Part shown: in pieces, positions 37,749 through 48,954 of the stretch | Layout of the letters: each line of letters starts with the position of its first letter | Numbering within the stretch: the stretch's first letter is position 1 | Source: Dolomedes plantarius | Lineage: Eukaryota; Arthropoda; Arachnida; Araneae; Dolomedidae | NCBI GenBank assembly: GCA_907164885.2 | Contig: OU015496.1 | Coordinates: 181,254,128 to 181,318,127, forward strand | Length of the DNA: 64,000 nucleotides | Direction: 5' to 3' | The notes under the pieces: model-generated | Databases searched by the model: none | What the model saw: only the letters and a program-made list of their open reading frames with translations | What the model was told of the DNA's origin: nothing | Translations under genes and position numbers: made by a program

Positions 37749-39161
37749 CACTCATGGACAAAAAAATTAGCGCACCGAGAAGGAGTCGTCAAAATCAAAC
37801 GAAATTTTACATACGTAATGACTACTTTGATAGAAGTAAATGATAAGAAAATCAAATAAAAAGGATAATTTATTTCAGAGAAAAAGGCAAAAGAACGGAG
37901 GAGTTAATACTCCGTTGGACCCCCTCTAACGCGAATGCACGATGCGATACGATCGGGCATTGAGTCATACAAGTTCTGTATAATGTCTTGAGACATTTCG
38001 TTCCATATTTGCTGTAACCTTGCCTCTAGTTCGTTCAAACTCGTGGGATGTTCAACTCGTCGTCCCAAATGATCCCAGATATGCTCGATTGGAGACAAAT
38101 CTGGGGATCGGGCAGGCCAAGGAAGGGTAGTAACAGTGCGGAGACAGTCTTGTGACACCCTTGCCGTATGAGGCCGAGCATTGTCTTGTTCAAAAATGGC
38201 TCCTGGGAGCCGTTGCATGAGTGGCAACACATGTGGTTGCAGGATTTCATGAACATACCGCTGGGCTGTCATGGTGCCACGGAACAATACTAGGGGTGAC
38301 CGTGTATTGTAGGCAATGGCACCCCATACCATCACACCAGCTGTGGGAGCGATGTGTCGCTGTACAGCAAAGGCAGGATTGAAGCGTTCACCACGGGCTC
38401 TCCACACACGAACACGATTGTCATCACTGCCGAGATTGAATCTGGATTCGTCGCTAAAGACGACCTGGTTCCATTACGCTGCAGTCCAGTTTCCTCGTGC
38501 GCGGCAAAACTCCAAACGGAGGCGTCGATGGGTGGGCGTCAAGGGCAGCACACGTAATGGGCGCCGCGATACCAACTGTCCTTCAGCCAGGCGCCTTCGT
38601 ATGGTTCGAGAAGACACAGAGGCCCCTAGTGAAGGTGCTACCTGTGCCTGGATGGCGGCCGATGAAGCAGTTGGTTGTACGCGTGCATTTCTTACGATGT
38701 GGCGGTCTTCTCGACGACTGGTCTGTCGAGTTCGTCCTGAGCCTGGTCTTCGTGTACATGACATCTCTTGGGTCCACTGGTCCCAACACCTCCTCACAAC
38801 ACAATCAGAGCGGCCTAATTGACGAGCTACTCGCCTAGCTGACCACCCAGCTTCCATCATCCCGACGATTCTCCCCCTCTCAAACTGCGACATCTGCTTA
38901 TATTGTCTTCGAACACGGCGTAATGGCATGTCTATCTCAGCTCTTCCTTGGTAAATGATTCAGCACACTCAAACAAGCTTTGGTTACCTGTTTTATACTC
39001 CACAGAGTACGATGTTCAATGCCCTCTACCGGCTATACGTAATGCGCAATCACGCTGCATTTCTAATCATTTGCATATCTCCCCGACATGTACCTTCAGT
39101 GCAAGTTTCGTTACGATCCCGCAATTATTTCTTGGTGCGCTAATTTTTTTGTCCATGAGTG
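37749..39161 (-). mobile_element. Nearly intact Tc1-type element (1413 bp)
   Basis: The tips are a perfect 28-bp inverted repeat starting CACTCATGGACAAAAAAATT (37749-37776, and inverted at 39134-39161). TA duplications flank both ends (37747-37748, 39162-39163). It contains one almost intact transposase gene on the minus strand. It looks the youngest of the Tc1-type copies in the window. Confidence 0.95.
37904..38929 (-). pseudogene. Tc1-type transposase with a single nonsense codon (342 codons)
   Basis: One frame runs from ATG 38929 to the stop at 37904, interrupted only by TAA at 38474-38476 (codon 152). N-terminal 'MSQFERGRIVGMMEAGWSAR' and 'VARQLGRSDCVVRRCWDQW' form the first helix-turn-helix, and 'SSRTIRRRLAEG' the second. 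Catalytic residues are visible: Asp in 'VVFSDESRFNLGSDD', Asp in 'FEQDNARPHTAR', Glu in 'SPDLSPIEHIWDHLGRR' (DD34E type). Length matches active Tc1 transposases (~340 aa). The stop lies just before the first catalytic Asp, so no active enzyme can be made without readthrough. Confidence 0.93.
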
Positions 39162-39271
39162 TAAAACCAAATATAGCAGAAAGTACATTCTTTCGCTTTT
39201 AAAAAATATAATTCTATATAATCTATTTATCTTGATTATATAATTTAAAATGTTTAACTTTCATAATCCAT

Positions 39272-39794
39272 GGTGTCCGGGCTAAAAGTATCCAAAAATT
39301 ATGGCTTATTTTTACGGAACTACCCATTAGAATTTTTTTTAAAATTATTTAAATAGAATGAACATCTCACCAAGTTTTATTATTAATCATAGATTTTGAT
39401 CATGTATCATATATTTTTATGTGTGCCCCTTTTGTAGCACGACAAACGTCTAAATTGTAACCCAGTTAGTTCTCTCTAAGTGTTTCGTAGCATATTAGGT
39501 GTTACTAGACGAATTGCTTCAACTCACCCACAGATTCAATTTTTTGTTTATACACAACGAATTTAATGAATCCCCAAAACAAAAAGTCTAATAACTCCTG
39601 ATATGCTACAAAACACTTGGAGAGAACTGGATTACCATTCAGACGTTAGTCGTGCTACAAAATGAGCACACATCGAAATCTATGATTGATATTAAAACTT
39701 GGTGAGATGTTCTTTCTATTTAGATATATTTTTAAAAATTCTAATAGGTAGAAAAAATAAGTCATAACTTTTGGATGCTTTTAGCTCGGACACC
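39272..39794. mobile_element. Fold-back MITE, nearly full palindrome (523 bp)
   Basis: The ends GGTGTCCGGGCTAAAAG (left) and GGTGTCCGAGCTAAAAG (read inward from the right) extend into arms of roughly 230-260 bp. Shared internal blocks include 'CATCTCACCAAGTTTTA' and 'TTTTGTAGCACGAC'. No coding capacity. The target duplication is unclear. Confidence 0.85.
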
Positions 39795-39951
39795 CTTTAT
39801 ATCCCAAATTTAGTACCCGTTAGGCCAAATTTCCCGCTGGAAACCCACTTGGAACTTCCATCGATCACTACTCCTCAGGTTTACATTTGAATAACACAAT
39901 AATTTTTAAATAACATGTTAACATGAGAGTGAAGTAAGAAAATATATTGTA

Positions 39952-40655
39952 CTAGCTGAAAACCCGCGCTTCGCTACGGAGTAGATTCAAATTAAATACA
40001 ATGGTCAACGTATGCAATTTATGCCAAAAAAGAAATATATATATTTATAATAAATGCGATGATCAATGTATACAATTGATGTAAAATATCTATCTATCTA
40101 TCTATATATATATATATATTTATAAAAAAATCGTAAGGGATATGCATTTTTTTTGATAATATCCAACCGTCTACTGCATTAGAAAGAGAAAAAAATATTT
40201 TTTTGTCTATTTAGTTGTTACGCACGTGACGATAAATTTATTGAAAGTACCAGAAAAAGAAATCACGTGATCAGCATTTAATAAATTAAATTCTAAAAAT
40301 TAATCTTTAAAAATTCACCAAAAATCAGGAAATGGAGGTAAAATTTCGAAAAAAATTTCATTTTGAAGGAATTTTTATGATCTTTCTTGTGATATAAATT
40401 TTATAACCCTCAATGTATTATTTTAAATGCAAACGTAAAAAAAGTTTAATAAACAGCTTAAAAATTTAATTTTAAAAAATCTATGAAGAATTTTTGAAAA
40501 ATCTTTCTTAGTGCACCCCTACACTATTAAAAGAATCGCCATGCAAAATTTCAGCCCTTTAGGTCCAGCGGTTTGGTCTGTGCGTTGTATGTCATTCAGT
40601 CAGTCAGTGAATGAATGAATCAGTTACGGAACTGTTTTATATATATATATATATT
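39952..40655 (-). mobile_element. Non-autonomous Helitron, copy 1
   Basis: On the minus strand the 3' end reads CCGTAGCGAAGCGCGG (short hairpin), then GTTTTCAGCTAG followed by T at 39951: the CTRR end of Helitrons. It is about 95% similar by eye to 53465-54161. The 5' end has lost the TC start within a TA run near 40640-40655. The copies share a GTCAGTCAGTCAGTGAATGA-like repeat. No Rep/helicase is encoded. The left end is plus-strand 39952. Confidence 0.85.
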
Positions 40656-40814
40656 GAATATTAAAAGTATGAAAAGAAATGTGTGAATAATACAAAAAGT
40701 TTTAAGATGTTTTCCCGTAATGTAATCAGAGAAGTTCAAATAGCCATCATTTACATCTACTGTTAATAATCTATTAGATGACAATGCCAAACTTTTAGAC
40801 AAAATAGTATTTAC

Positions 40815-40924
40815 TTGTTGTATAACACGATGTCTGGAAGCCAAATTTGCTCAGCAGGAACGTGAAGTTTCGATACACCACCATATTCATCGGGCTCCCA
40901 CCGAAGCTTGTAATCGTTCCACTC
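40815..40924 (-). CDS. nAChR alpha subunit, loop D/loop A exon (110 bp)
   Basis: The acceptor ATTATAG precedes 40924; the donor GTAAAT follows 40815. At 110 bp it has the length I recall for the corresponding exon in animal nAChR genes. It encodes '[17 protein letters not shown]', 'LHVPAEQIW' and loop A 'LPDIVLYNN' with the ligand-contacting Tyr, leaving a split Asn codon (AA) completed by the Cys-loop exon. All are extracellular ligand-binding-domain residues. The acceptor sits only about 40 bp from a large minisatellite upstream in the transcript. Confidence 0.98.
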
Positions 40925-40964
40925 CTATAATATGGGACATAATCTTACCCTTATTTCTGTTAAT

Positions 40965-42643
40965 AAAGAGTTTCATAATAAAAACATTATTGTGATTAAA
41001 AACTTAATACAACTGTAATAGGAGCATTTCATTATACATTATGAAATGCTTGTTCTAGAAATAATCTTCTCATTAGAAAAATAATAATAAGTTTCATAAT
41101 AAAAACATTATTGTGATTAAAAACTTAATACAACTGTAATAGGAGCATTTCATTATACATTATGAAATGCTTGTACTAGAAATAATCTTCTCATTAGAAT
41201 AATAATAAGTTTCATAATAAAAACATTATTGTGATTAAAAACTTAATACAACTGTAATAGGAGCATTTCATTATACATTATGAAATGCTTGTACTAGAAA
41301 TAATCTTCTCATTAGAATAATAATAATAAGTTTCATAATAAAAACATTATTGTGATTAAAAACTTAATACAACTGTAATAGGAGCATTTCATGATACATT
41401 ATGAAATTCTTGTACTAGAAATAATCTTCTCATTAGAATAATAATAAAAAGTTTCATAATAAAAACATTATTGTGATTAAAAACTTAATACAACTGTAAT
41501 AGGAGCATTTCATTATACATTATGAAATGCTTGTACTAGAAATAATCTTCTCATTAGAATAATAATAAGTTTCATAATAAAAACATTATTGTGATTAAAA
41601 ACTTAATACAACTGTAATAGGAGCATTTCATTATACATTATGAAATGCTTGTACTAGAAATAATCTTCTCATTAGAATAATAATAAGTTTCATAATAAAA
41701 ACATTATTGTGATTAAAAACTTAATACAACTGTAATAGGAGCATTTCATTATACATTATGAAATGCTTGTACTAGAAATAATCTTCTCATTAGAATAATA
41801 ATAATAAGTTTCATAATAAAAACATTATTGTGATTAAAAACTTAATACAACTGTAATAGGAGCATTTCATTATACATTATGAAATGCTTGTACTAAAAAT
41901 AATCTTCTCATTAGAAAAATAATAATAAGTTTCATAATAAAAACATTATTGTGATTAAAAACTTAATACAACTGTAATAGGAGCATTTCATTATACATTA
42001 TGAAATGCTTGTACTAGAAATAATCTTCTCATTAGAAAAATAATAATAAGTTTCATAATAAAAACATTATTGTGATTAAAAACTTAATACAACTGTAATA
42101 GGAGCATTTCATTATACATTATGAAATGCTTGTACTAGAAATAATCTTCTCATTAGAATAATAATAATAAGTTTCATAATAAAAACCTTATTGTGATTAA
42201 AAACTTAATACAACTGTAATAGGAGCATTTCATTATACATTATGAAATGCTTGTACTAGAAATAATCTTCTCATTAGAATAATAATAAGTTTCATAATAA
42301 AAACATTATTGTGATTAAAAACTTAATACAACTGTAATAGGAGCATTTCATGATACATTATGAAATGCTTGTACTAGAAATAATCTTCTCATTAGAATAA
42401 TAATAATAAGTTTCATAATAAAAACATTATTGTGATAAAAAACTTAATACAACTGTAATAGGAGCATTTCATTATGCATTATGAAATGCTTGTACTAGAA
42501 ATAATCTTCTCATTAGAATAATAATAATAAGTTTCATAATAAAAACATTATTGTGATTAAAAACTTAATACAACTGTAATAGGAGCATTTCATTATACAT
42601 TATGAAATGCTTGTACTAGAAATAATCTTCTCATTAGAATAAT
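40965..42643. repeat. Minisatellite, ~14 copies of a 117-122 bp unit
   Basis: Units start at GTTTCATAATAAAAACATTA near 40969, 41090, 41207, 41329, 41451, 41568, 41685, 41807, 41928, 42049, 42171, 42288, 42410 and 42531. Copies differ by a few substitutions and by the number of AAT triplets at the junction, which explains the length steps. Each unit holds a hairpin: GCATTTCAT, 8-base loop, ATGAAATGC. High uniformity suggests recent expansion or homogenisation. It is inside the receptor intron, right next to the exon at 40815-40924. Confidence 0.98.
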
Positions 42644-43227
42644 ACAGTAAGGTCTGATTTAAAAACAGTTCATAATAAATGTATTAGTTTAGTGCCATTT
42701 ATTGTTTTGCGAGTGTTAATGATGGCATAAAAGTCTCCTATATGAAGTTTTTATGAAAGACTCAAATGGCAAGGGTTTAGATAACTGTTTTGGTTTTATA
42801 AAGCACTTAAAACCTTACCCTATAAATAATCTTCTCATTAGAATAATACAGTAAGATCTGATTTAAAAACAGTTCATAATAAATGTATTATTTTAGTGCA
42901 ATTTATTGTTTTGCGAGTGTTAATGATGGCATAAAAAGTCTCCTATATGAAGTTTTCATGAAACACTCAAATGGCAAGGGTTTAGATAACTGTTTTGGTT
43001 TTATAAAGCACTTAAAACCTTACCCTATAAATAATCTTCTCATTAGAATAATACAGTAAGATCCGATTTAAAAACAGTTCATAATAAATGTATTAGTTTA
43101 GTGCCATTTATTGTTTTTCGAGTGTTAATGATGGCATAAAAAGTCTCCTATATGAAGTTTTTATGAAACACTCAAATGGCAAGGGTTTAGATAACTGTTT
43201 TGGTTTTATAAAGCACTTAAAATCTTA
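42644..43227. repeat. Second tandem repeat, 3 copies of a ~204-bp unit
   Basis: Units start at ACAGTAAG near 42644, 42848 and 43053; the last is truncated about 30 bp short. Units share 'GCGAGTGTTAATGATGGCAT' and 'CAAATGGCAAGGGTTTAGAT'. The joint segment ATAATCTTCTCATTAGAATA is the same as the end of the preceding 120-bp unit, so the two arrays share a module. Confidence 0.95.
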
Positions 43228-44479
43228 CGAAATTTCTCCCTCTGAAAAGCGAATCTCTTGCGTGAGGGTTCTACCCACGCATGAGGCAGTGAGATCAATA
43301 TTAAGTGTGGTGCAATGTAGTTGAGAGTAATCAAATCTCGGTTCAGCACAGTACTAAATGGATTGTGACAATTTAATAAAATACAGTTCTTATTATCACA
43401 AGTGATGCGATCAAAAATAAACCTGATCCTTTTTTGTTTATCTATAATGTAATTTACAACTTGGGACACAGAAAAGGCTTTACTTTTGATGAAATAAAAA
43501 AGAACAAATAGAAAACAATAAGCAGTGCAATAGATTGAAAGAAATTATCAAATTAGGAATCTTAGGTGAGATTCCTGCGCTTGTAAATATCAATAAGTTG
43601 TCACATGACCTCTGTGTATCAATCTGAAGTAAACTCTAATGGATGGAGTCACAGAGTTAGTATTTTTTTCATTCTATAGGAAACTGAGGGCAGTTATTAT
43701 GAGATTGTATTTTATGGACTTAAAGAAAAGTAAAGTTACTAATTAAATATAAATCAGACATGTTATAATTAAAAATTTAGATATGGTAATTTTATTCAGG
43801 TGCTAATTATACTTTTAATTATCACTTTTCAGTTATATATTTGGATGAATGTTATGGACAATATATTAATGCTACTTATTCCGTATAATTTCACATTCTT
43901 TACGAGAATATTGGGATCTGAGAGGCGTCAGAATGAAAAATGTTTAGAAACGTTTTAAGAATTATTAATGATACAAATTGTAAACTACATAATGGGATAC
44001 TTTGATTTGTTGAAATTCGAGTCTTACATTACATAGAATTAAAGATCATTCAGTAAATTAAAAAGACTAATCAGCAAAATAAAAAAAATTGTTTACAATA
44101 ATGAAAGAATATAACACCCGACATTAAATGACTGATAACATTTAATGGAATGGTAAAGAAAAGTAAAATTTACACATTATGTTATAAAAAAACGCTATAA
44201 GTAAAGCTTTAGACCTGAAATTTTGTTCTGGATCAAATTATATTTATCACTTTTCAATTATTTCTTTTAAAGATAGTTGTATACAATACATCAACACTCA
44301 TTGATGTATTGTCATTGGAGTAGTATTGCACGTATTTTTTGTTATTTTAGAGTTATCCAATCTTTGCAGGTGACTTGCTCATTTCATTCTGTTTCCCTTT
44401 ATGAAATTGATATACCTTCATGAAATTGATAATATCTGGTCCCCTATATAGTTTATAGATTTAATAATTGAACATTTTT
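43228..44479 (-). other. nAChR intron, nothing recognised
   Basis: This is part of the ~8-kb intron between 40924 and 48910. AT-rich. An inverted repeat around ATACATCAA/TTGATGTAT lies near 44285-44310. No protein similarity. Confidence 0.55.
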
Positions 44480-46980
44480 CTCCAAACTCTCTCATCTTGT
44501 ACAACCCACAGAATACCTCTCAAATCTTTCCCTGAAAAGCCACCAGAGTTTCTTCATCTCTTGGCAGTCGTTGTCCAGGTTTCCAATATTCAGGCGAGTA
44601 CAGGTCTCAATAGCATTTCACAGAGTCAATTTAGTGCTCCTTTTTATGAGATTTGATCTAGAGAAAACTTTCAGGTCATGGAAACAGCGTTTGACAGCCA
44701 GAATCCTTTTGTATAGTTCTTGTTTTATGTTATTATAAAGATTAATTTCAGATCTTATGTAAGCAAAACTGTGGACAGCCTCAAATTTGTCAGGATCAAC
44801 TTCAAAATATTTATTGATCTTCATTATTAGTAATTTCTAAGTATTTGGTTTTATTTTGATTTGCATTTAGGCGGAAATGCTTTGCTGCTTTTTGAAGAGC
44901 CAAGAATGCCTCTCCTACAGCAGATTTTGACATAACCACGATGTCTATTACAACTGCATAGGCCAATATTTGGATCATTTTAGAGATAACTATTCCTCTG
45001 GTGTTTACACCAGCCTCCCTAATGATTTGTCAATGGCAATACTGAAAGGATGACATGCTAGACCCTCTCTAACACCATTTTTAATTTCTAACACCATTTT
45101 TAATTTCAAAAGCCCGTTAGAGAAGTCCCTGAATTTGTACTCTAAATTCTGTTTCTACAAGAGTCGGCTTAACTGGTCTAACACGTTTATTTGGCACGCT
45201 CTCTCATTGCTATAGCAAGTAGACTTGCTTTTGTCGATGGAATCATGCAGATTTAAAGTCGACAAAGAGATAAGTATTGATATTATATTTCGTGAACTTC
45301 CCAGCGGGTTTCCTTAATTGTAAAATTTTTTCAATGGTTGATCTACTCTTTCAAAGACCGCATTGATAGTCTTGAGTTTGGTGCTACAGAGATAATCTGT
45401 TAAATAGAATATTGGAAATCGTTTTAAATTCAGCGCAGAATAAATTGGCTTATGCCCTGTAATTAGAATAACCCAAAATGTCTCCCATTTTATGTATTGG
45501 AAATAAAATACTTAAGCTCCATTCCCGAGGAATAAATTTTATTCTAGATAGTTAAGATTAATTCATATATTCATGTCAACATATTGGGTCCAGAACACTT
45601 CAACATCTCGGATAGTTTGGCATCTGGCCCAGCTGCTTTATCATTCTTTAGTTTGTTTACCGTCAGACTAAATTCCTCAAAGGTAGGAATCTATGTTATA
45701 TCCACATTCCTATATTGATCGTGTTTCTATTTGATTTCAATTTGATTCCTAGGGTTTCAGAACTAAGCAGATCATCAAAGTGCTCCTTCTATCTATTTTG
45801 TACTCTTATTGTGTCACATATAATAATACGATTTTTATCTCTCCAAAGAGGATTTTTTGGTTTAAAGTTTTTCGGCTAAAATTAACCTCTCGATAAAAAG
45901 CTCTGCCTTCATTAGAGATTTTAAGATGTTTAGCAAATTTAAGCCTATTTTCCCTCTGTTATCTTTCTTTCCCTCTATGCATCCTCTTCTCTGCTCTTCT
46001 AGCTGCTTTATGTTCCTTTTCAACCTTTCTTGTGTGTTTCTTTCGCAACATCTTTTAATAAACAATATTCTTTATCTCTGTTACAATTTCACATTTACTA
46101 TCATACCAATCTTGATACTTGACTTTTTTCCCTTTACCCAAGACAGTTTGTAGATTTAGCAATACAGCCCTTTATAATATTTATCCTAAAATCATTGACA
46201 TCCAAGTCATCATTATTGAAGTCAACATTTCTTAGATTTCTTTCGAGGTCCTCTTGATGATTCATTCTTTACTTCTGATATCTAGAGTGAAAGTGGTCAG
46301 AATCAACTTTCACTCCTCTAAATGATCTAGCATCTGGTAGACAGGAAAGAGGTCGACAATCAATCAGTACATTATAAATATGATTAAAACAATATAATCA
46401 GGTTGACTCTGTAGTTTTGGGAATCCCTTTATGTTCAAACATAGTACTGCCTACCACCAAGTTATTTGAGGCAGCAAAGTTAGTCAACCGGGATCCATTA
46501 TCACTAGTTCCCTCATGGAGGCTATACCTCCCAATTGGTTGTCTATATTCAATTTCTATACCTATCTTAGCATTAAGATCACCCACTACTATCTAGATAT
46601 CACTTTTGGGATACTTATTAAATTGGTCAGCCACACCATCTTTGTAGAAATAATCCTTTTTATCTTTATCCTTATGTTCAGTGGTTGCTTGAACATTGAA
46701 ATTGCTGTAATTGAAGAAACGTACTCTCCTATGTGCCCAATATAATCTGGGAGATTTAGCAGTAAAATTCATAAGTTGCTGACAAGACCTTTAATACATT
46801 TCCCCTATGTAAACTCAGAACATTTCAAATACCAATTTTCAAGTCCTTCGTCGTAGTCTAGTCCGTTTACCAGAAAGTTGTCCGGAATCAGATTCATTAG
46901 GACTTCTCTACAGGAGTCTTTGCAAGGTAAAGTTGTTAACCCACGCTCAACCCCGAACCAGGCCTCCATATTTGATTCTC
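44480..46980 (-). pseudogene. Dead LINE (APE-type endonuclease plus reverse transcriptase)
   Basis: In minus-strand order: endonuclease pieces from about 46960, with 'VVGDLNAKIGIEIEYRQPIG' and 'LHEGTSDNGSRL' (46586-46398), then 'IDCRPL..DARSFRGVKVDSDH' to about 46290; a basic linker (46065-45862); reverse-transcriptase remnants around 45600-44900 including 'KMIQILAYAVVIDIVV', where the catalytic YADD would sit but both Asp are lost; and a C-terminal part 'EVDPDKFEAVHSFAYI..IN' and 'ELYKRILAVKRCF' (44824-44618). Numerous stops and frameshifts. Typical of an old non-LTR retrotransposon; exact clade not determinable by eye. It lies in the receptor intron in sense orientation with the receptor gene. 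Confidence 0.8.
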
Positions 46981-46989
46981 TGGAGACAG

Positions 46990-48909
46990 AGGTGCTTGAC
47001 TATCATATTTTATTTAGTAAGCTATTTATTGAGAATATCCATAGAAAAATAATTAATCATAAATTAAAAATCTCTTGTCTAGTTTGCTCTATGATCACCA
47101 TTAGAAAACAAAGGAAATGAGATGTTTTAAAATATTTTGAAAATTTGTATCTAAGAAGATATTTGCCTTAAAAAGATATTCGTAAGTGTAGGTTTTCGAA
47201 GCATGCTTCATCCAAACAATCTAATTAGATGGTTCAGGAGGTAATTATATTATTCTGTAAATAATTAGACAACACAGCTGCCGGAAGGTACTGTTGAAAT
47301 GTGGGATTTTCTCCATCTTTTGAGAATAACAATTTATACTTCTAGATAACTCAATCCCGAAGGAATTGGATTTCCTCAGAAGAAAATTAAATAACTCTTC
47401 TTATGATGATGAAGTCTTCATACAGAAGAATATATGATTGAACAAATCTTTAGACTGAAATCTGACTCACTTTGGTTTTTTTTGCGAGAAAAGCAGATGT
47501 AATTTGAATTTATCAAAGTTAAATACTGGGAAAAGCATTGTTTCTAAAACTTTTAGATGCTTTGTTTCTTTAAGAATTCTTGAATGCATAAAACTCTCTT
47601 AATAACTTATACGCTCTTACTCGCTTATCTGTATAACTTTTGCAAAAATGTATTTTTAAAATTTATATGTTAAAAAAACTGATAAGGAATGTGTTCTCTT
47701 CATACAGAAATTTCGTTTTAATTTTATCTAGAATATTTTGGATTAAATGACTTAAGTTCACCCACGAAAAATTAAATTTCTTTTTTAGTGTGGAAAGCAT
47801 GTAAAATCTCTTTTTGTGTTAAGTACTGTTACTCTTTCCCTACAAAAAGTTCCAAATTATTTTTTGACAGGTATTTATTGCTAACCTATCTTCATATCCC
47901 CCACGCTTAGTGTTTTCATTGCTCCGTGCAACATATCAAAATATTTCAGTAGTTACTAATGTACCGAAAACTGCTCTCCATTTTAATGAGAAAATTAAGA
48001 CTGAAAAACACAAAAACAAACGTGATAAATTAGGCTTTTTAAGATTAATGCTTGTAATTTGACAATAATAGACACATCAAGTTGCTTTGCTAAAAAGTCT
48101 TCCGTTTTAAATATCAAATAATTTCATTCATGTTCAAAATTTTAATGCAAAATAGCAGCAAAATATTTTTTTACGAGATTCGAAATTCCCCTATGTTTAT
48201 CTCAGTTATCAAGTTTATGAGCCGAAATTATCTCAACATTCCCGAAATTTCGGAAATTATCTCAAAAAGCTTATCTTCTTGCATTTCCGGAACACAATAT
48301 TGTTCCCAGTACTCAAAATTACATATAAATAAACTTAAATAGTTATCAATATGCAGAAACAATTTTCAGTCCATTTTTATTCAGGAAATTAAAGACTGTT
48401 GGAAACAAGTAAACAAAGCGGATAAATAAACCTTTAAAATAACAGCTTATAACACAGCAATAACAAACACACGATAAGGTTGGTCAGCTAAAACACGAAA
48501 ATAATCACATTTCTCTTAAAATAGAACAGTCCTTACGAATTATCAAATTATTTTATGTATATTTATATTTTTAATGCGAAGTAAGGAAAAAAGTAAAGAG
48601 AAATATGAAATTTGCGTGAGCTTATCTCTTATCAAGTTATTTGCCAAAATTATTATCAGACCCATAAAAAGTCTCAAAATATCTCTAATATTTTTTTACC
48701 TCGAATTTGATAGCGGTTAATATCGAAGCTCTTCCGAATTAATGAAATCTCTCTCCCGTGTTGAGACGGGGAAGTAAGAAAAAAATATGGCTTGAGGAAT
48801 GTATAAACATAATATAATGGGTGCACATTAATAATGGTTTAATGAGAAAGCAACGCAGATAAATAACGGAAGGTTTCAATGTACACGAAGGAAAAATATT
48901 TTATCTTAC
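46990..48909 (-). other. nAChR intron, nothing recognised
   Basis: AT-rich DNA up to the donor of the 45-bp exon. No element termini or coding similarity seen. Confidence 0.55.
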
Positions 48910-48954
48910 CTGTTCAACCCACACGTTTGTTGTCATAATTTGGTTCTTGATGTT
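48910..48954 (-). CDS. nAChR alpha subunit, 45-bp exon
   Basis: The acceptor TTTTACAG precedes 48954 and the donor GTAAGA follows 48910. Fifteen codons, 'NIKNQIMTTNVWVEQ', are a near-invariant segment of nAChR subunits. Its Trp is the loop D position that faces the ligand at the complementary side. At 45 bp it matches the small exon I recall from other animal nAChR genes. Phase is 0 at both ends, joining directly to 'EWNDYK' of the next exon. The exons for the signal peptide and first ~40-50 residues should lie above this position; I did not find them in 48955-64000. Confidence 0.97.

Noticed and set aside
38316..38838. Plus-strand open frames of 168 and 113 codons
   Set aside because: They are antisense shadows of the Tc1 transposase at 37904-38929, which shows catalytic motifs.
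40965..43227. Regularly spaced repeats considered as a CRISPR-like array
   Set aside because: The whole unit repeats with no unique spacers; it is a eukaryotic minisatellite.
43206..43469. 87-codon minus-strand open frame
   Set aside because: It begins in unassigned DNA, ends in the tandem repeat and shows no known motif.
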